Positions 33,058 to 42,645 of a stretch of DNA of 52,793 nucleotides are shown in pieces. The stretch lies in contig JASGDC010000026.1 of the NCBI GenBank assembly GCA_047608145.1, positions 1-52,793 of the forward strand, given 5' to 3'. Numbering within the stretch: position 1 is the first letter of the stretch; every line of letters begins with the position of its first letter. This DNA is from JASGDC01 sp047608145 (GTDB lineage Bacteria; Actinomycetota; Actinomycetes; Actinomycetales; Micrococcaceae). The notes beneath the pieces were generated by a model, which was not told the DNA's origin, did no database searches, and saw only the letters and a list, made by a program, of their open reading frames with translations. The position numbers were made by a program, and so were the translations under genes.

Positions 33058-36000
33058 CTAGAGTTTCAGCAACTCATCACTTTCAAGAATATCTTCATGA
33101 TTATGTGTGATTAGTACTACGAGTTTATCCTTAAGTGCTAAACGTAAATCAACCATTAAACTTTCTGCAGCTTCCCGATCCAGATGAGCAGTAGGCTCAT
33201 CAAGCAAAACTACATTGACATCAGATAATAGGGTTCTAGCAACTGCTAGTTTTTGACGTTCACCACCAGATAAGAATGAGCCTGAAGCACCAAGTTGAGT
33301 TTCTAGTCCATTTTCCAAGTTCCTAGTAAAGCCTATTTCTTGTAAAACTTGTTCCAGCTGAGCATCTTCTGGCTTAGTATTACCAGTGACACCAAGCATT
33401 AAGTTACCACGTAATGTGGAATTAAAGATATGTGACTCTTGTGGGCACCAAGCAATCTTGCCAGTTAAATCAGCATCCTTAGCTTCAAAAACTTTACCAG
33501 CAACAATTAACTGGTAATCACCCTTTTCATAAGGCAGGAAACCCATCAATATTGAAAGTAACGTAGATTTACCAGAACCACTTGACCCTACTACACTTAA
33601 CCAATTCTTATCCTGATTTGGTAGTTCAAAACCAAGACCTTCAAAAGTTGGTTTTGTCTGTCCTTCCCAGCGTCCAGTAATATCTTGCATCTTAATATCA
33701 CTGATTTCACCTTTAAGTTTTGTCCTTGTTTCAGATTTTGGCGTTGGCAATAAATAACCAATTTGTGAAACTAAGTTCTTTAAGTTATTAAGACTTACTT
33801 GTGCAGTATTAGCGGAGACAAAAATGTCAGTCATTGCCAGTGGTGTTAATGCACAAACAGCAACCATTCCTGCTGACATACCATCTTCATACCAACCGTT
33901 AGCAGCTAACAAAATTAGAGCTGAAGTAGCCCATGCTGCTGCGATAGAAAGCATGGTGGTAAAACCTTCGCGCCAAGAAGACTTTTGCAAAGTTACAGTT
34001 TCAGCATTGTTTAATTTCTCAACTTCGGCAAGCACGGCAGCTGATTTACCATTAGCTTTCAAATCATCTTCGGCTAATAAAAATGAGTTAACTGCATAAA
34101 CTCTATCTGACTTAATCATTAGTGACTCTTCAGCAGTTTTAGTTTCTAGAGCTGCGGAAAGCATTGGAATTAATAAGAGGCCAAGAATAGCCAAAGTAAA
34201 GAACCAAATAAACACAGTAGGTTGCAGCGATGTCATTACTATCACTGTAGTAACACCTGCCACCCAACTAACAATAACAGGGTTAATCGCACGCGGTACT
34301 ATATCGCGTAGCTGATCACCTTGCTCGACGATAATTTGCACTACGCGTGAAGAAGAAAGCATATTACGTTGGCTCAGACCTAATTTTGCTAAGTTTTTCC
34401 ACATATTCGTACGTAGTTTTTCCATAGCTTGGAATAAAGCATCATGCATGTATAACCGCTCAAAATATCTAGCAGCTGCGCGTGAAATACCAAAGAAACG
34501 TACTCCCACAATTGCTACCATCAAAAGCATAATGGGCGGATGCTCACTTGCACGCTCAATCAACCATGCAGAAGTTGCTGTTAGTCCAATTGAAGCAATT
34601 GCAGCGAATACTCCCAATAAAATTGAGCTGAAATATAATTTAGAATTAAGACCCGTATCTTTAATTAACTGTCTAATTGAAAACTTTTCTTTGGTAATTG
34701 ATAGTTGCTGACTCAAAACTTGTGGCTGCAATTGTAATTTTTCACTAGTCTCAATAACTTTAGTATTCTGTTTTGCCGAGAATGGCGCTAACTCTATTTG
34801 TTCATTTGCAAGAGCTAAGGTGTCACCTTCATGGGAAACTAACAAAACAGCACTTTGTCGTTTTAAGTCTTTAATGAGACTACGAACTTGCTTAGCATTA
34901 GTTTCATCAAGGTGTGCTGTAGGCTCATCCAGTAAAACTAATTTCTTATTATCGCCAAGTAAGATTGGGCCTACTGCTCTGGCTAATGCTAATCTACGCT
35001 GCTCTCCAGGGCTTAAATCAACTGGATGTAGATTTTCTGCATTATCAAGATTAAATGGGGCCAGCAAATCTTTAGCCTGATAATTTGGAGAATACAACTC
35101 TAACTCTTCAGCTACAGTAGAGCCAAAGAATACCGGAGCTTGTGGAACATAAGCAATTTCTTCTCTGCCCACACCAGAAATACTACCTTTAATATAAACA
35201 TCTGCATCAGTTAATAACCCGGAAATTGCTGCCAATACAGTTGATTTACCAGTACCGCTCTTACCAGTTAGTGCCGCAATACTATTTTCCTTAACAATTG
35301 CAGTAAGAGGCTTTCCTAGCGCATTGCTTCCTTTGAAAGCTAACTGGAAATCATCAAAAGCAAGCACTTCTTTGCCATACTTTAAATCAATTTCTTTAGC
35401 CTCAGGCTCATCAAGAATCTTTTTAGCGGCCTTTAATGTATCTACACCATCTTCAGAAGCATGGTGTCCAGCACCAATTTCACGTAGTGGTAAGTAGCAT
35501 TCTGGAGCTAAAATAAGAACCATTAGTCCAATATCTAATGGCATCTTGTCATAAACTAAACGCACACCAATAACTACTGCAACTAATGCCACTGAAATAG
35601 TGGCAATTAGCTCAAGTGCCAATGAAGACATAAAAGAAACTCTTAGCACTTCCATTGTCTTTTCACGGTAGCGCTTAAGTATTGCAGTAAAAGACTTTGC
35701 TTGTTGTTGAACTTTACCTAAGCCAATAATCACCGGCAAACCTTGAGCAAGCTCAACCAACTGATGAGACATATTTACTAATTGTTTACGAGCCTGAGTC
35801 GTAGAGTCTTGAGTATGTAAACCAATCAACACCATAAAGGCTGGAATTAATCCAATTGTTAAAAAGATAATTAAAGCACTCATCCAGTCAAAGAAAGCAA
35901 TCCAACCGATAAGTATCCAAGGCAAGGTGCTAGTCGCTACCATTGCTGGGAAGAATTGGGTGAAGTAATTATCTAGCGTATTTAGCGCGGTGGTCGCCAT

Positions 36001-36330
36001 AGTATTAATTTCAGCAGTAGTGTGCTGAATATTCTTCGGCAAACGCATTGCTTTACGTAGTAGTTTTGTTTGTAATTCCGCCTTAATACCAAAAGCAGTA
36101 CGAGCACTAATCACAGTAATGAACCACTGCATCAATGCTCTTAAAATAGCTGCTGCCACTGCCCACCAAATATGATCAATATAAGGTTTACGATCAATAA
36201 TGCCAACTACCGCAAACGATAGATTGTAGGCAAAGGCAATGAGGGCAATTGCTTTAAATACAGAACAGAACCCCAGCCAAACTAGCATACGTTTGGCTGG
36301 GGTTCCTAGTAGTGTTAAATCAGGTTTCAC
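33058..36330 (-). CDS. cydDC: Fused heterodimeric ABC exporter CydDC
   Basis: A 1090-residue fusion of two ABC half-transporters. The CydD half has six helices, Walker A LTGKSGTGKST near residue 360, LSPGEQRRLALARA and VLLDEPTAHLDE. The CydC half starts near residue 560 and has Walker A VGSSGSGKSTLLS, LSGGERQKLAVART and VLLDEPTAHLDR. CydDC exports thiols such as glutathione and cysteine and is needed to assemble cytochrome bd. Single-gene fusions are known in Streptomyces and relatives. The start overlaps the cydB stop, so it is co-translated. Confidence 0.95.
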   Translation of the reverse strand: MKPDLTLLGTPAKRMLVWLGFCSVFKAIALIAFAYNLSFAVVGIIDRKPYIDHIWWAVAAAILRALMQWFITVISARTAFGIKAELQTKLLRKAMRLPKNIQHTTAEINTMATTALNTLDNYFTQFFPAMVATSTLPWILIGWIAFFDWMSALIIFLTIGLIPAFMVLIGLHTQDSTTQARKQLVNMSHQLVELAQGLPVIIGLGKVQQQAKSFTAILKRYREKTMEVLRVSFMSSLALELIATISVALVAVVIGVRLVYDKMPLDIGLMVLILAPECYLPLREIGAGHHASEDGVDTLKAAKKILDEPEAKEIDLKYGKEVLAFDDFQLAFKGSNALGKPLTAIVKENSIAALTGKSGTGKSTVLAAISGLLTDADVYIKGSISGVGREEIAYVPQAPVFFGSTVAEELELYSPNYQAKDLLAPFNLDNAENLHPVDLSPGEQRRLALARAVGPILLGDNKKLVLLDEPTAHLDETNAKQVRSLIKDLKRQSAVLLVSHEGDTLALANEQIELAPFSAKQNTKVIETSEKLQLQPQVLSQQLSITKEKFSIRQLIKDTGLNSKLYFSSILLGVFAAIASIGLTATSAWLIERASEHPPIMLLMVAIVGVRFFGISRAAARYFERLYMHDALFQAMEKLRTNMWKNLAKLGLSQRNMLSSSRVVQIIVEQGDQLRDIVPRAINPVIVSWVAGVTTVIVMTSLQPTVFIWFFTLAILGLLLIPMLSAALETKTAEESLMIKSDRVYAVNSFLLAEDDLKANGKSAAVLAEVEKLNNAETVTLQKSSWREGFTTMLSIAAAWATSALILLAANGWYEDGMSAGMVAVCALTPLAMTDIFVSANTAQVSLNNLKNLVSQIGYLLPTPKSETRTKLKGEISDIKMQDITGRWEGQTKPTFEGLGFELPNQDKNWLSVVGSSGSGKSTLLSILMGFLPYEKGDYQLIVAGKVFEAKDADLTGKIAWCPQESHIFNSTLRGNLMLGVTGNTKPEDAQLEQVLQEIGFTRNLENGLETQLGASGSFLSGGERQKLAVARTLLSDVNVVLLDEPTAHLDREAAESLMVDLRLALKDKLVVLITHNHEDILESDELLKL

Positions 36331-37400
36331 TAGTCTTTCGCTAAGATTTTCTCTCGAATTTTTTCAGGAATAATATGTTCATCTGGAATCATGTCCGTAC
36401 TAATACGTTTACGGAATACCCAGTATGTCCATGCTTGATATGCCAATACGACTGGTACACCAACCAGCGCCACAAAAGACATTACTGTCAACGTGTAATT
36501 AGTTGATGAAGCATTAGTAATTGTTAAGTTAAATGCTGGATCAATAGTCGAAGGCAGTACCACAGGGTACACATTGTAGAAGATTGAGGCAACACCAGCA
36601 ACTAGGAATAAGCCTAGGCCGATGAAAGCTTTACCTTCATGATTTTCTTTACCATCATCAAGTGCTTTAAGTTGTAGCCATGCAAATGCTACAGCTGCAA
36701 CTGCAATAAGAATTAATATATAACCAAAAATCTTGTTTGCATGCTGGAACTGGATAACAAGTACCCAAAGCACAACTGGAATTAAGAAAATCGGCAAGAA
36801 CTTCAACGCAAAAGCACGAGACTTAGTACGAATTTCACCATCAGTCTTCAAAGCTAAGAAGATTGCAGCATGTACTAGACAGAAGCCTACTACTGCAAAT
36901 CCACCAATGATTGCATAAAGATTAAGGAATGAGAATGGGTTACCATCGCGATCACCGTTAGCATTGATTGGTAGACCAGTGGTAGTTAGAGCAAGACCAG
37001 CTCCGATACCAAATGCTGCAAGTAATGAACCTATTGCCATTGCATTATCCCAGCCTTCACGCCATTTACGACTTGAACCTTTACCACGGTAGTCAATTGC
37101 AACACCACGCATAATCAAACCAAGTAGTACTATTACCAATGGAATGTATAGTGCTGAGAATAGTGAAGCATACCAGTTAGGGAATGCAGCGAATGTCGCA
37201 CCACCAGCAGTTAGCAACCATACTTCGTTACCGTCCCATACTGGGCCGATAGTGTTAATCATAATACGGCGCTCTTTGTCATTTTTGCCTAATACCTTTA
37301 ATAGCATACCTACACCAAGGTCGAAACCTTCAAGGAAGAGGTAACCAATCCAAAGGATGGCAATTAGAATAAACCATAAAGTTGGTAAAAAGTTTTCCAT
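36330..37400 (-). CDS. cydB: Cytochrome bd oxidase subunit II
   Basis: A 356-residue membrane subunit of the bd-type quinol oxidase. Nine or so hydrophobic helices; the family start LWFILIAILWIGYLFLEGFD with the conserved Glu-Gly-Phe-Asp is plain, followed by NTIGPVWDGNEVWLL. It lies between cydA (14 bp upstream) and cydDC. It makes a high-affinity terminal oxidase with CydA for growth at low oxygen. Confidence 0.97.
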   Translation of the reverse strand: MENFLPTLWFILIAILWIGYLFLEGFDLGVGMLLKVLGKNDKERRIMINTIGPVWDGNEVWLLTAGGATFAAFPNWYASLFSALYIPLVIVLLGLIMRGVAIDYRGKGSSRKWREGWDNAMAIGSLLAAFGIGAGLALTTTGLPINANGDRDGNPFSFLNLYAIIGGFAVVGFCLVHAAIFLALKTDGEIRTKSRAFALKFLPIFLIPVVLWVLVIQFQHANKIFGYILILIAVAAVAFAWLQLKALDDGKENHEGKAFIGLGLFLVAGVASIFYNVYPVVLPSTIDPAFNLTITNASSTNYTLTVMSFVALVGVPVVLAYQAWTYWVFRKRISTDMIPDEHIIPEKIREKILAKD

Positions 37401-37414
37401 TATTTTGCCCCTTC

Positions 37415-39004
37415 CTAGTAAGCGAATGCCAATACATCGTTATCTGAATCAGACTTATCTTCATCAGATTTTTCTTTACCGTAATCCTCAATCTCGGGCA
37501 TACTAGCGGCAACACCACCATTAATGTATTTAACTAGAAGCTTAACTTCAAATACTGCTAAGACTCCGTAGACTGCTGCCAATGAAATAAGTGAGAATAA
37601 TACTTCTCCTGCTGTCATTGTGTTAGAAACAGCAGCTGCCGTAAACATATGTACCTGAGCTTCTGCACCAGTTGCATCCAAGTTAGGAACAACTACGAAT
37701 GGTTGACGTCCCATTTCAGTGAAAATCCAACCAGCAGAGTTAGCAAGGAACGGCATGAAGATGCTGCTGATTGCGACAATGTTAAAGCCTTTGCTAAGTG
37801 GCACAGTTCCTTTACGTGCAAACCAAAATCCTAAAGCAGCTATTAAGGTAGAAAGCGCTGCCAAACCAATCATTAGCCTGAAGCCCCAGAACACAATTGG
37901 TAGTGGTGGACTATAGTTAATTGGTTTACCTGCATGCTGTCCGTAAATAGCAGGATTATTTGGATAATTTGTGCCATATTTTGCTTGATATTCTGGAATC
38001 AAATCATTTAGACCCTTAACTTCACCATTTAGAGTGTGAGTCAAAAGTAGTGAAAGCACATGAGGCACTTCTAGAGCATGTACTTTACTACAGTCATCTG
38101 GATTTGAGAAACTACCGATTGCAACTACTGAGAATGGTGCAGGTCCTTTAGTGTCACAAAGTGCTTCTGCAGAAGCCATCTTAATTGGCTGTTCATGGAA
38201 CAAAAGCCGAGCCTGAGAGTCACCTGATGCACCAAGTAATACAAAGCTAACAACTGCAATGATTGAACCAATCTTCAATGATTTAAACCAAACCTTGTGG
38301 TCAGTCTTATCGCGGTTGCGGGTGCCATCTTCACCGACAATTACATTACCTTCAGCATCAACATCATCAATGCCATCTTTACGACGCTGGTACAGCTTGT
38401 ACCAAGCAATACCAAACAAGAAACTACCTGCTACTGCAAAAGCACCTAACAATACGTGAATAAAAGCATTAACTGCTGTAGGACTGGTCAATACCTGTAC
38501 AATACTTGCCATTTCTGCACGCCCATTATTGTACTTGACACCAGTCGGATGCTGCATAAATGAGTTTGCAGCAAGAATGAAGTATGCAGACAAACTAGAG
38601 CCAATTGCTGTACACCAAATAGTAACCAAGTGAATCTTTTTAGAAAGTCTATCCCACCCAAAGAGCCAAAGACCCACGAAAGTAGATTCTAGGAAGAAAG
38701 CAATTAACGCTTCCATTGCAAGTGGCGCACCAAAGACGTCACCCACATAACGAGAATACTCACTCCATGCCAAACCGAATTGGAACTCCTGAACGATACC
38801 TGTTACGACACCCATAATGATGTTAATCAGGAATAACTTTCCCCAAAACTTAGTCATGCGCAAGTACTCTTCTTTACCGGTACGGTACCACGCAGTCTGC
38901 AATGATGCTACCACTAGTCCAAGACCAATAGTAAGCGGCACCATGAAGAAGTGGTAAACCGTTAAAACCCCGAATTGTAACCGAGCTATCTCTAACGGGT
39001 CCAT
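37415..39004 (-). CDS. cydA: Cytochrome bd oxidase subunit I
   Basis: A 529-residue heme-bearing subunit. The N-terminal FGVLTVYHFFMVPLTIG contains the heme b595/d-side His; GRQPFVV and the segment FRLMIGLAAL are family landmarks. The Q-loop between helices 6 and 7 is of the short type usual in actinobacteria and Firmicutes. The C-terminus is acidic. First gene of cydABDC; a 19-bp palindrome lies about 80 bp upstream. Confidence 0.97.
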   Translation of the reverse strand: MDPLEIARLQFGVLTVYHFFMVPLTIGLGLVVASLQTAWYRTGKEEYLRMTKFWGKLFLINIIMGVVTGIVQEFQFGLAWSEYSRYVGDVFGAPLAMEALIAFFLESTFVGLWLFGWDRLSKKIHLVTIWCTAIGSSLSAYFILAANSFMQHPTGVKYNNGRAEMASIVQVLTSPTAVNAFIHVLLGAFAVAGSFLFGIAWYKLYQRRKDGIDDVDAEGNVIVGEDGTRNRDKTDHKVWFKSLKIGSIIAVVSFVLLGASGDSQARLLFHEQPIKMASAEALCDTKGPAPFSVVAIGSFSNPDDCSKVHALEVPHVLSLLLTHTLNGEVKGLNDLIPEYQAKYGTNYPNNPAIYGQHAGKPINYSPPLPIVFWGFRLMIGLAALSTLIAALGFWFARKGTVPLSKGFNIVAISSIFMPFLANSAGWIFTEMGRQPFVVVPNLDATGAEAQVHMFTAAAVSNTMTAGEVLFSLISLAAVYGVLAVFEVKLLVKYINGGVAASMPEIEDYGKEKSDEDKSDSDNDVLAFAY

Positions 39005-39080
39005 TAGGAATTATCTCCTCAAAAATAATAATTTTATACTTATAAATACACTATCCATTTAATGATACTATATAAACTGA

Positions 39081-39099
39081 TGTTTAAGCGACTTAAACA
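39081..39099. promoter_or_regulatory. Palindromic operator candidate between cydA and the zinc peptidase gene
   Basis: TGTTTAAG (39081-39088), CGA, CTTAAACA (39092-39099): a perfect 8-bp inverted repeat in the divergent promoter region. On the minus strand TATAGT lies just downstream, so the palindrome would cover the cydA -35. Rex, which controls cyd genes in other actinobacteria, binds TTGTGAA-N6-TTCACAA-type sites; the fit here is only partial. Confidence 0.6.
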
Positions 39100-39123
39100 T
39101 GTGTACCAATAACCAAAATCAAG

Positions 39124-39129
39124 TAGAAT
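39124..39129 (+). promoter_or_regulatory. -10 element of the M56-like peptidase gene, apparently leaderless
   Basis: TAGAAT ends 7 nt before ATG 39137. There is no ribosome binding site, so translation probably begins at the 5' end of the mRNA. Confidence 0.55.
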
Positions 39130-39136
39130 AATAATT

Positions 39137-39997
39137 ATGTTTTTTGCAATTTCGGCACTTTGCTTTGTGCTAAGTTTCCTACTTGCTGTAACTTTTCCAA
39201 GGCAGCTAGTACGGGATAAATGGCCTTTTGCTAATCCAACATTAGCACTTATCACTTGGTTAGCACTTAGTACCGGCAGCAGCCTTAGCCTAATTGCAGG
39301 CTTTTTTGCTCTAGGACTAGCTTTCAATATATTCGTATTAGAACTTTTTTTTGGCGGAATTGGTGCACTAATTGTATTACGATTGATTTACTTGATGGCC
39401 AAAGAAGCATACTTAACTTATACTGAACGCAACAAACATAAGCAATTACTTTTCTTGTTAGCTAATGAAACTTCTAATCCAGACAAAATTTTGGATCATG
39501 AATCTCCCAGTAGTTACTGCCTACCTGGACCACCAACTTCAGTAACTACACTTGCTGAAGGTTTAATTAATACCTTGACCCCAGAAGAAATAGCCGCAAT
39601 CTGTCTACATGAAGATGCTCATTTAGGAGCAAAGCATCATTGGATTGTGATGACGTTCCAGGCTTGGGAAAAAACATTACCACTACCTTTTACTAAAGCA
39701 GCAAGTGATTCAGTTTCAACTTTGATTGAAATCCTTGCTGACAAGCACGCTACCCAGCTATACACACCTAAAGTTGTTTCACAAGCTCTTGTTAACGCTG
39801 CTGGAACGTCCATGAACCCTACTCGTAGCGATAACTATCAATACACTCAAACTAGGGCAACTAAAGCTCGTCTTTTTGCATTACTAACTAAGCCTCAAGA
39901 TTTATTAGGTAGCCAAAAACTATTAGTAAAAATTGGTGATTTCATTGCACTGGCATTGCCAATCGGAGCACTCGTCTTAATTTTCTTAAATATCTAA
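39137..39997 (+). CDS. M56/M48-like membrane zinc metallopeptidase
   Basis: A 286-residue membrane protein. Three N-terminal hydrophobic helices (FAISALCFVLSFLLAVTF; LALITWLALSTGSSLSLIAG; GIGALIVLRLIYLMA), a soluble domain with the zinc motif HEDAH (in ICLHEDAHLGAKHHW) and a further EILADKHA segment likely giving the third ligand Glu, then a C-terminal helix. The layout is like the BlaR1/MecR1 M56 sensor-protease family without the penicillin-binding sensor. In many actinobacteria such genes pair with a BlaI repressor; none is adjacent here. Substrate unknown. Confidence 0.8.
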   Translation: MFFAISALCFVLSFLLAVTFPRQLVRDKWPFANPTLALITWLALSTGSSLSLIAGFFALGLAFNIFVLELFFGGIGALIVLRLIYLMAKEAYLTYTERNKHKQLLFLLANETSNPDKILDHESPSSYCLPGPPTSVTTLAEGLINTLTPEEIAAICLHEDAHLGAKHHWIVMTFQAWEKTLPLPFTKAASDSVSTLIEILADKHATQLYTPKVVSQALVNAAGTSMNPTRSDNYQYTQTRATKARLFALLTKPQDLLGSQKLLVKIGDFIALALPIGALVLIFLNI

Positions 39998-40002
39998 TTT
40001 AT

Positions 40003-42123
40003 CTAGCTATCAATAGCTTCTCGAGTGACTTCTTCAGCGCCAGCAATAATGAAATTCTTGCGCGGCAACACCTCAGAACCCATCAATAATGAAAATGCAC
40101 GTTCAGCTTTTTCGGCATCTGCAATTCTAATCCTACGTAAAGTACGATATTTTAGATCCATTGTAGTCTCAGCTAATTGATTTGCATCCATCTCACCAAG
40201 ACCTTTGTAACGCTGAATAGGTTCTTTATAAGTACGGTTAGTTGCTTTCAAGTCTGCTAATAAATCTTGTAATTCTTGTTCGGAATAGGTATACCGAACC
40301 TCTGCTTTTTTACCGCGCTTAGCGTTTATTTCTACCCTATGCAATGGTGGCACCGCAGCATAAACGTACCCAGCTTCTACTAACGGTCGCATATAACGGA
40401 AAAATAATGTTAATAATAAAGTACGAATATGAGCACCGTCTACATCAGCATCTGTCATCAAAACAACTTTTCCATAACGAGCTGCTTCTAAGTCAAAACT
40501 CTTTCCAGAACCAGCGCCAATTACCTGAATAATTGCTGCACACTCTGCATTAGCCAACATATCTGCCAATGAAGCTTTTTGCACGTTAAGAATTTTTCCT
40601 CTAATAGGTAACAAAGCTTGGAAATCTGAGGTTCGTGCGAGCTTTGCAGTGCCAAGTGCACTGTCACCCTCAACAATAAATAATTCGCTACTTTCTACTT
40701 CATTAGAGCGACAATCAGCAAGCTTTGCAGGCATACTTGAGTTTTCTAATGCTGATTTACGACGTTGAGTTTCCTTATGAAGTCTAGCTGAAATCCTTGA
40801 TTTCATTTCTGATACTACTTTTTCAAGTAATTTATCTACCTGTTGTTTTGTGCCACGCGGTGGATTTTCAAAACGTGCTACTAATTCGGTACGAACTACA
40901 TTTGCCACAATATTACGCACTGCTGCTGTACCCAGAATTTCTTTAGTCTGACCTTCAAACTGGGGTTCGGCTAAACGGACTGTCAACACTGCAGTTAATC
41001 CAGCTAAGACATCCTCTTTATCTACTTTGTCCTTACCTAGCTTCAGTTTCCTGCTATTTGCTTCGGTGTATTTACGTAAAGTTCTTACTAAAGCTTGTTC
41101 AAACCCTGTTTGATGAGTACCACCTTTGGGAGTTGCAATAATATTTACAAAACTTCGGATTTTCGTTTCATAACCGATTCCCCAGCGCAATGCGATATCA
41201 ACGTCACAAGTACGCTCTACCTCAGTAGTTTGCATATTGCCGCTATCATCAAGAACTGGTACAGACTCCACAAAAGTACCAGAACCTGAAAGTCGCCAAA
41301 TATCAGTTATTCCATCGTCATCGCTAAGATGATCGACAAATTCAGTAATTCCACCTTCATGGAAAAATACTGCTGCTTCTGGAATTGGTCTAGCTTCTCC
41401 AGTTTCCGCATCAATTACTACTCGCTCATCTTTAACGATAATTTTAAGACCTGGAACTAAAAATGTAGTTTGCCGAACTCTTTCAATAAGTTGGTCATAA
41501 GAGAAACTAGCATTTGGCATGAAAATCTGGCTATCCGCCCAGTACCTGGTGCGAGTGCCAGTCTTACCACGTTTAGCTTTACCAACTACTTCAATATCTT
41601 TTTTTGCAGATTTTAAACGTCGTTTAAATTTGCTATCTTTCTGCTTTTCACCTTCATCAAAGAATTTACCAGGGACTCCTCGCCTGAACGACATCCCATA
41701 AGTTTTGCCAGCACGATCAACTTCCACATCCATACGTGCAGAAAGTGCATTAACTACACTGGCACCAACGCCGTGCAATCCGCCAGTAGCTCCATAAGAG
41801 CTACCACCGAATTTACCGCCTGCATGAAGTTTGGTAAGAACTACCTCTACTCCAGACAAACCAGTTTTTGGCTCAATATCAATTGGGATGCCTCGCCCAT
41901 TATCTTGCACTTCTACAGAGTTATCTGAATGCAAAATAATATTTATTTCATCACAATGTCCAGCAAGAGCTTCGTCGACACTGTTATCAACGATTTCCCA
42001 TAGACAATGCATTAACCCTTTGGAGTCTGTAGACCCGATATACATTCCGGGACGTTTACGAACAGCTTCTAAACCTTCTAAAACTGATAATGATTGTGCA
42101 GAGTATTGCGTTTTTTTTGCCAT
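40003..42123 (-). CDS. parE: DNA topoisomerase IV subunit B
   Basis: A 706-residue ATPase subunit. The GHKL domain shows EIVDNSVDEALAGHCDE, DNGRGIPID and GGLHGVGASVVNALS; the TOPRIM domain has FIVEGDSALGTAKL and MTDADVDGAHIRTLLL. The EGDSALGTA variant and the GKFGGSSYGATGGLHG loop favour ParE over GyrB (which usually has EGDSAGGSA). It is likely the partner of the ParC at 27862, although the two genes are 10 kb apart. It is divergent from the DUF7455 gene. Confidence 0.9.
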   Translation of the reverse strand: MAKKTQYSAQSLSVLEGLEAVRKRPGMYIGSTDSKGLMHCLWEIVDNSVDEALAGHCDEINIILHSDNSVEVQDNGRGIPIDIEPKTGLSGVEVVLTKLHAGGKFGGSSYGATGGLHGVGASVVNALSARMDVEVDRAGKTYGMSFRRGVPGKFFDEGEKQKDSKFKRRLKSAKKDIEVVGKAKRGKTGTRTRYWADSQIFMPNASFSYDQLIERVRQTTFLVPGLKIIVKDERVVIDAETGEARPIPEAAVFFHEGGITEFVDHLSDDDGITDIWRLSGSGTFVESVPVLDDSGNMQTTEVERTCDVDIALRWGIGYETKIRSFVNIIATPKGGTHQTGFEQALVRTLRKYTEANSRKLKLGKDKVDKEDVLAGLTAVLTVRLAEPQFEGQTKEILGTAAVRNIVANVVRTELVARFENPPRGTKQQVDKLLEKVVSEMKSRISARLHKETQRRKSALENSSMPAKLADCRSNEVESSELFIVEGDSALGTAKLARTSDFQALLPIRGKILNVQKASLADMLANAECAAIIQVIGAGSGKSFDLEAARYGKVVLMTDADVDGAHIRTLLLTLFFRYMRPLVEAGYVYAAVPPLHRVEINAKRGKKAEVRYTYSEQELQDLLADLKATNRTYKEPIQRYKGLGEMDANQLAETTMDLKYRTLRRIRIADAEKAERAFSLLMGSEVLPRKNFIIAGAEEVTREAIDS

Positions 42124-42159
42124 ACTAATTAAGGCTACCTGTTAGTTAACTGAAAAGGT

Positions 42160-42176
42160 ATTCGCTGATAGCGAAT
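42160..42176. promoter_or_regulatory. Palindrome in the parE / DUF7455 divergent promoter region
   Basis: ATTCGCT (42160-42166), GAT, AGCGAAT (42170-42176): a perfect 7-bp inverted repeat midway between the divergent starts. It could be an operator. A TATAGA at 42192-42197 may be the -10 for the plus-strand gene. Confidence 0.45.
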
Positions 42177-42227
42177 TTTACGGATTAGCTATAGATTTTG
42201 TCAGAGGTGAGTGCTTGAATTAATGGT

Positions 42228-42449
42228 ATGAACAGTACAACACCTATACAGGAACCAACAGATTACAAACCTTTAATTGCTAACGACCGTTGTGACCAAT
42301 GTGGAGCCCAAGCTTATGTAAAAGCTACTCTAGGCTCTGGTAGTGCGCTACTATTTTGTGCTCACCATGCAAAGCAACATGAAGCACAGTTAAAGCCAAT
42401 TGCTACTTCTTGGCAAGATGAAACCAATCTACTTCGCCAAGAAATGTAA
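42228..42449 (+). CDS. DUF7455 family small zinc-ribbon-like protein
   Basis: A 73-residue actinobacterial protein of unknown function, commonly encoded near type II topoisomerase or sigma-factor genes. It has a CxxC (DRCDQCGAQAYVKA) and a Cys-x2-His-His (LLFCAHHAKQHE), a likely zinc site. The C-terminus TSWQDETNLLRQEM is duplicated 917 bp downstream, after an inserted toxin-antitoxin-like pair. AGGTGAG lies rather far (19 nt) from the ATG, so the ribosome binding is unclear. Confidence 0.88.
   Translation: MNSTTPIQEPTDYKPLIANDRCDQCGAQAYVKATLGSGSALLFCAHHAKQHEAQLKPIATSWQDETNLLRQEM
42394..42449. repeat. Left copy of a 56-bp direct repeat (3' end of the DUF7455 gene)
   Basis: The last 56 bp of the DUF7455 gene, up to and including its TAA, occur again at 43311-43366 with three mismatches. 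The copies bracket the toxin-antitoxin-like module, in the manner of attachment sites or a target duplication. Confidence 0.92.
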
Positions 42450-42513
42450 CCTGCATAAAAATCCATCATGATTTTTAACTGCCCAAAATCTAAATAGCAG
42501 AATAAAGCCATAT

Positions 42514-42551
42514 AATAAAAGACTTTCACCATCAAGTGGAGGTCTTTTATT
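42514..42551 (+). terminator. Terminator-like hairpin after the DUF7455 gene
   Basis: AATAAAAGAC (42514-42523) pairs with GTCTTTTATT (42542-42551), with extra CAC/GTG pairs inside; the 3' side ends in T-rich DNA. It lies inside the inserted segment, ahead of the antitoxin-type promoter. Confidence 0.65.
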
Positions 42552-42617
42552 TATAGAGGTTCTATCTAGGTCAGTATTCCCAGTCTAGCCTTAACTAAAA
42601 GCTAGTAATATATAAAT

Positions 42618-42640
42618 GTGTTACATAATGTGTTACAATT
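42618..42640 (+). promoter_or_regulatory. Promoter/operator of the toxin-antitoxin-like module
   Basis: TGTGTTACA occurs twice in direct repeat (42618-42626 and 42630-42638). The second copy contains an extended -10, TG-T-TACAAT (42631-42639), 6 nt before ATG 42646. Repeated motifs over a promoter suit autoregulation by the ribbon-helix-helix antitoxin encoded downstream. Confidence 0.6.
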
Positions 42641-42645
42641 CTTGT

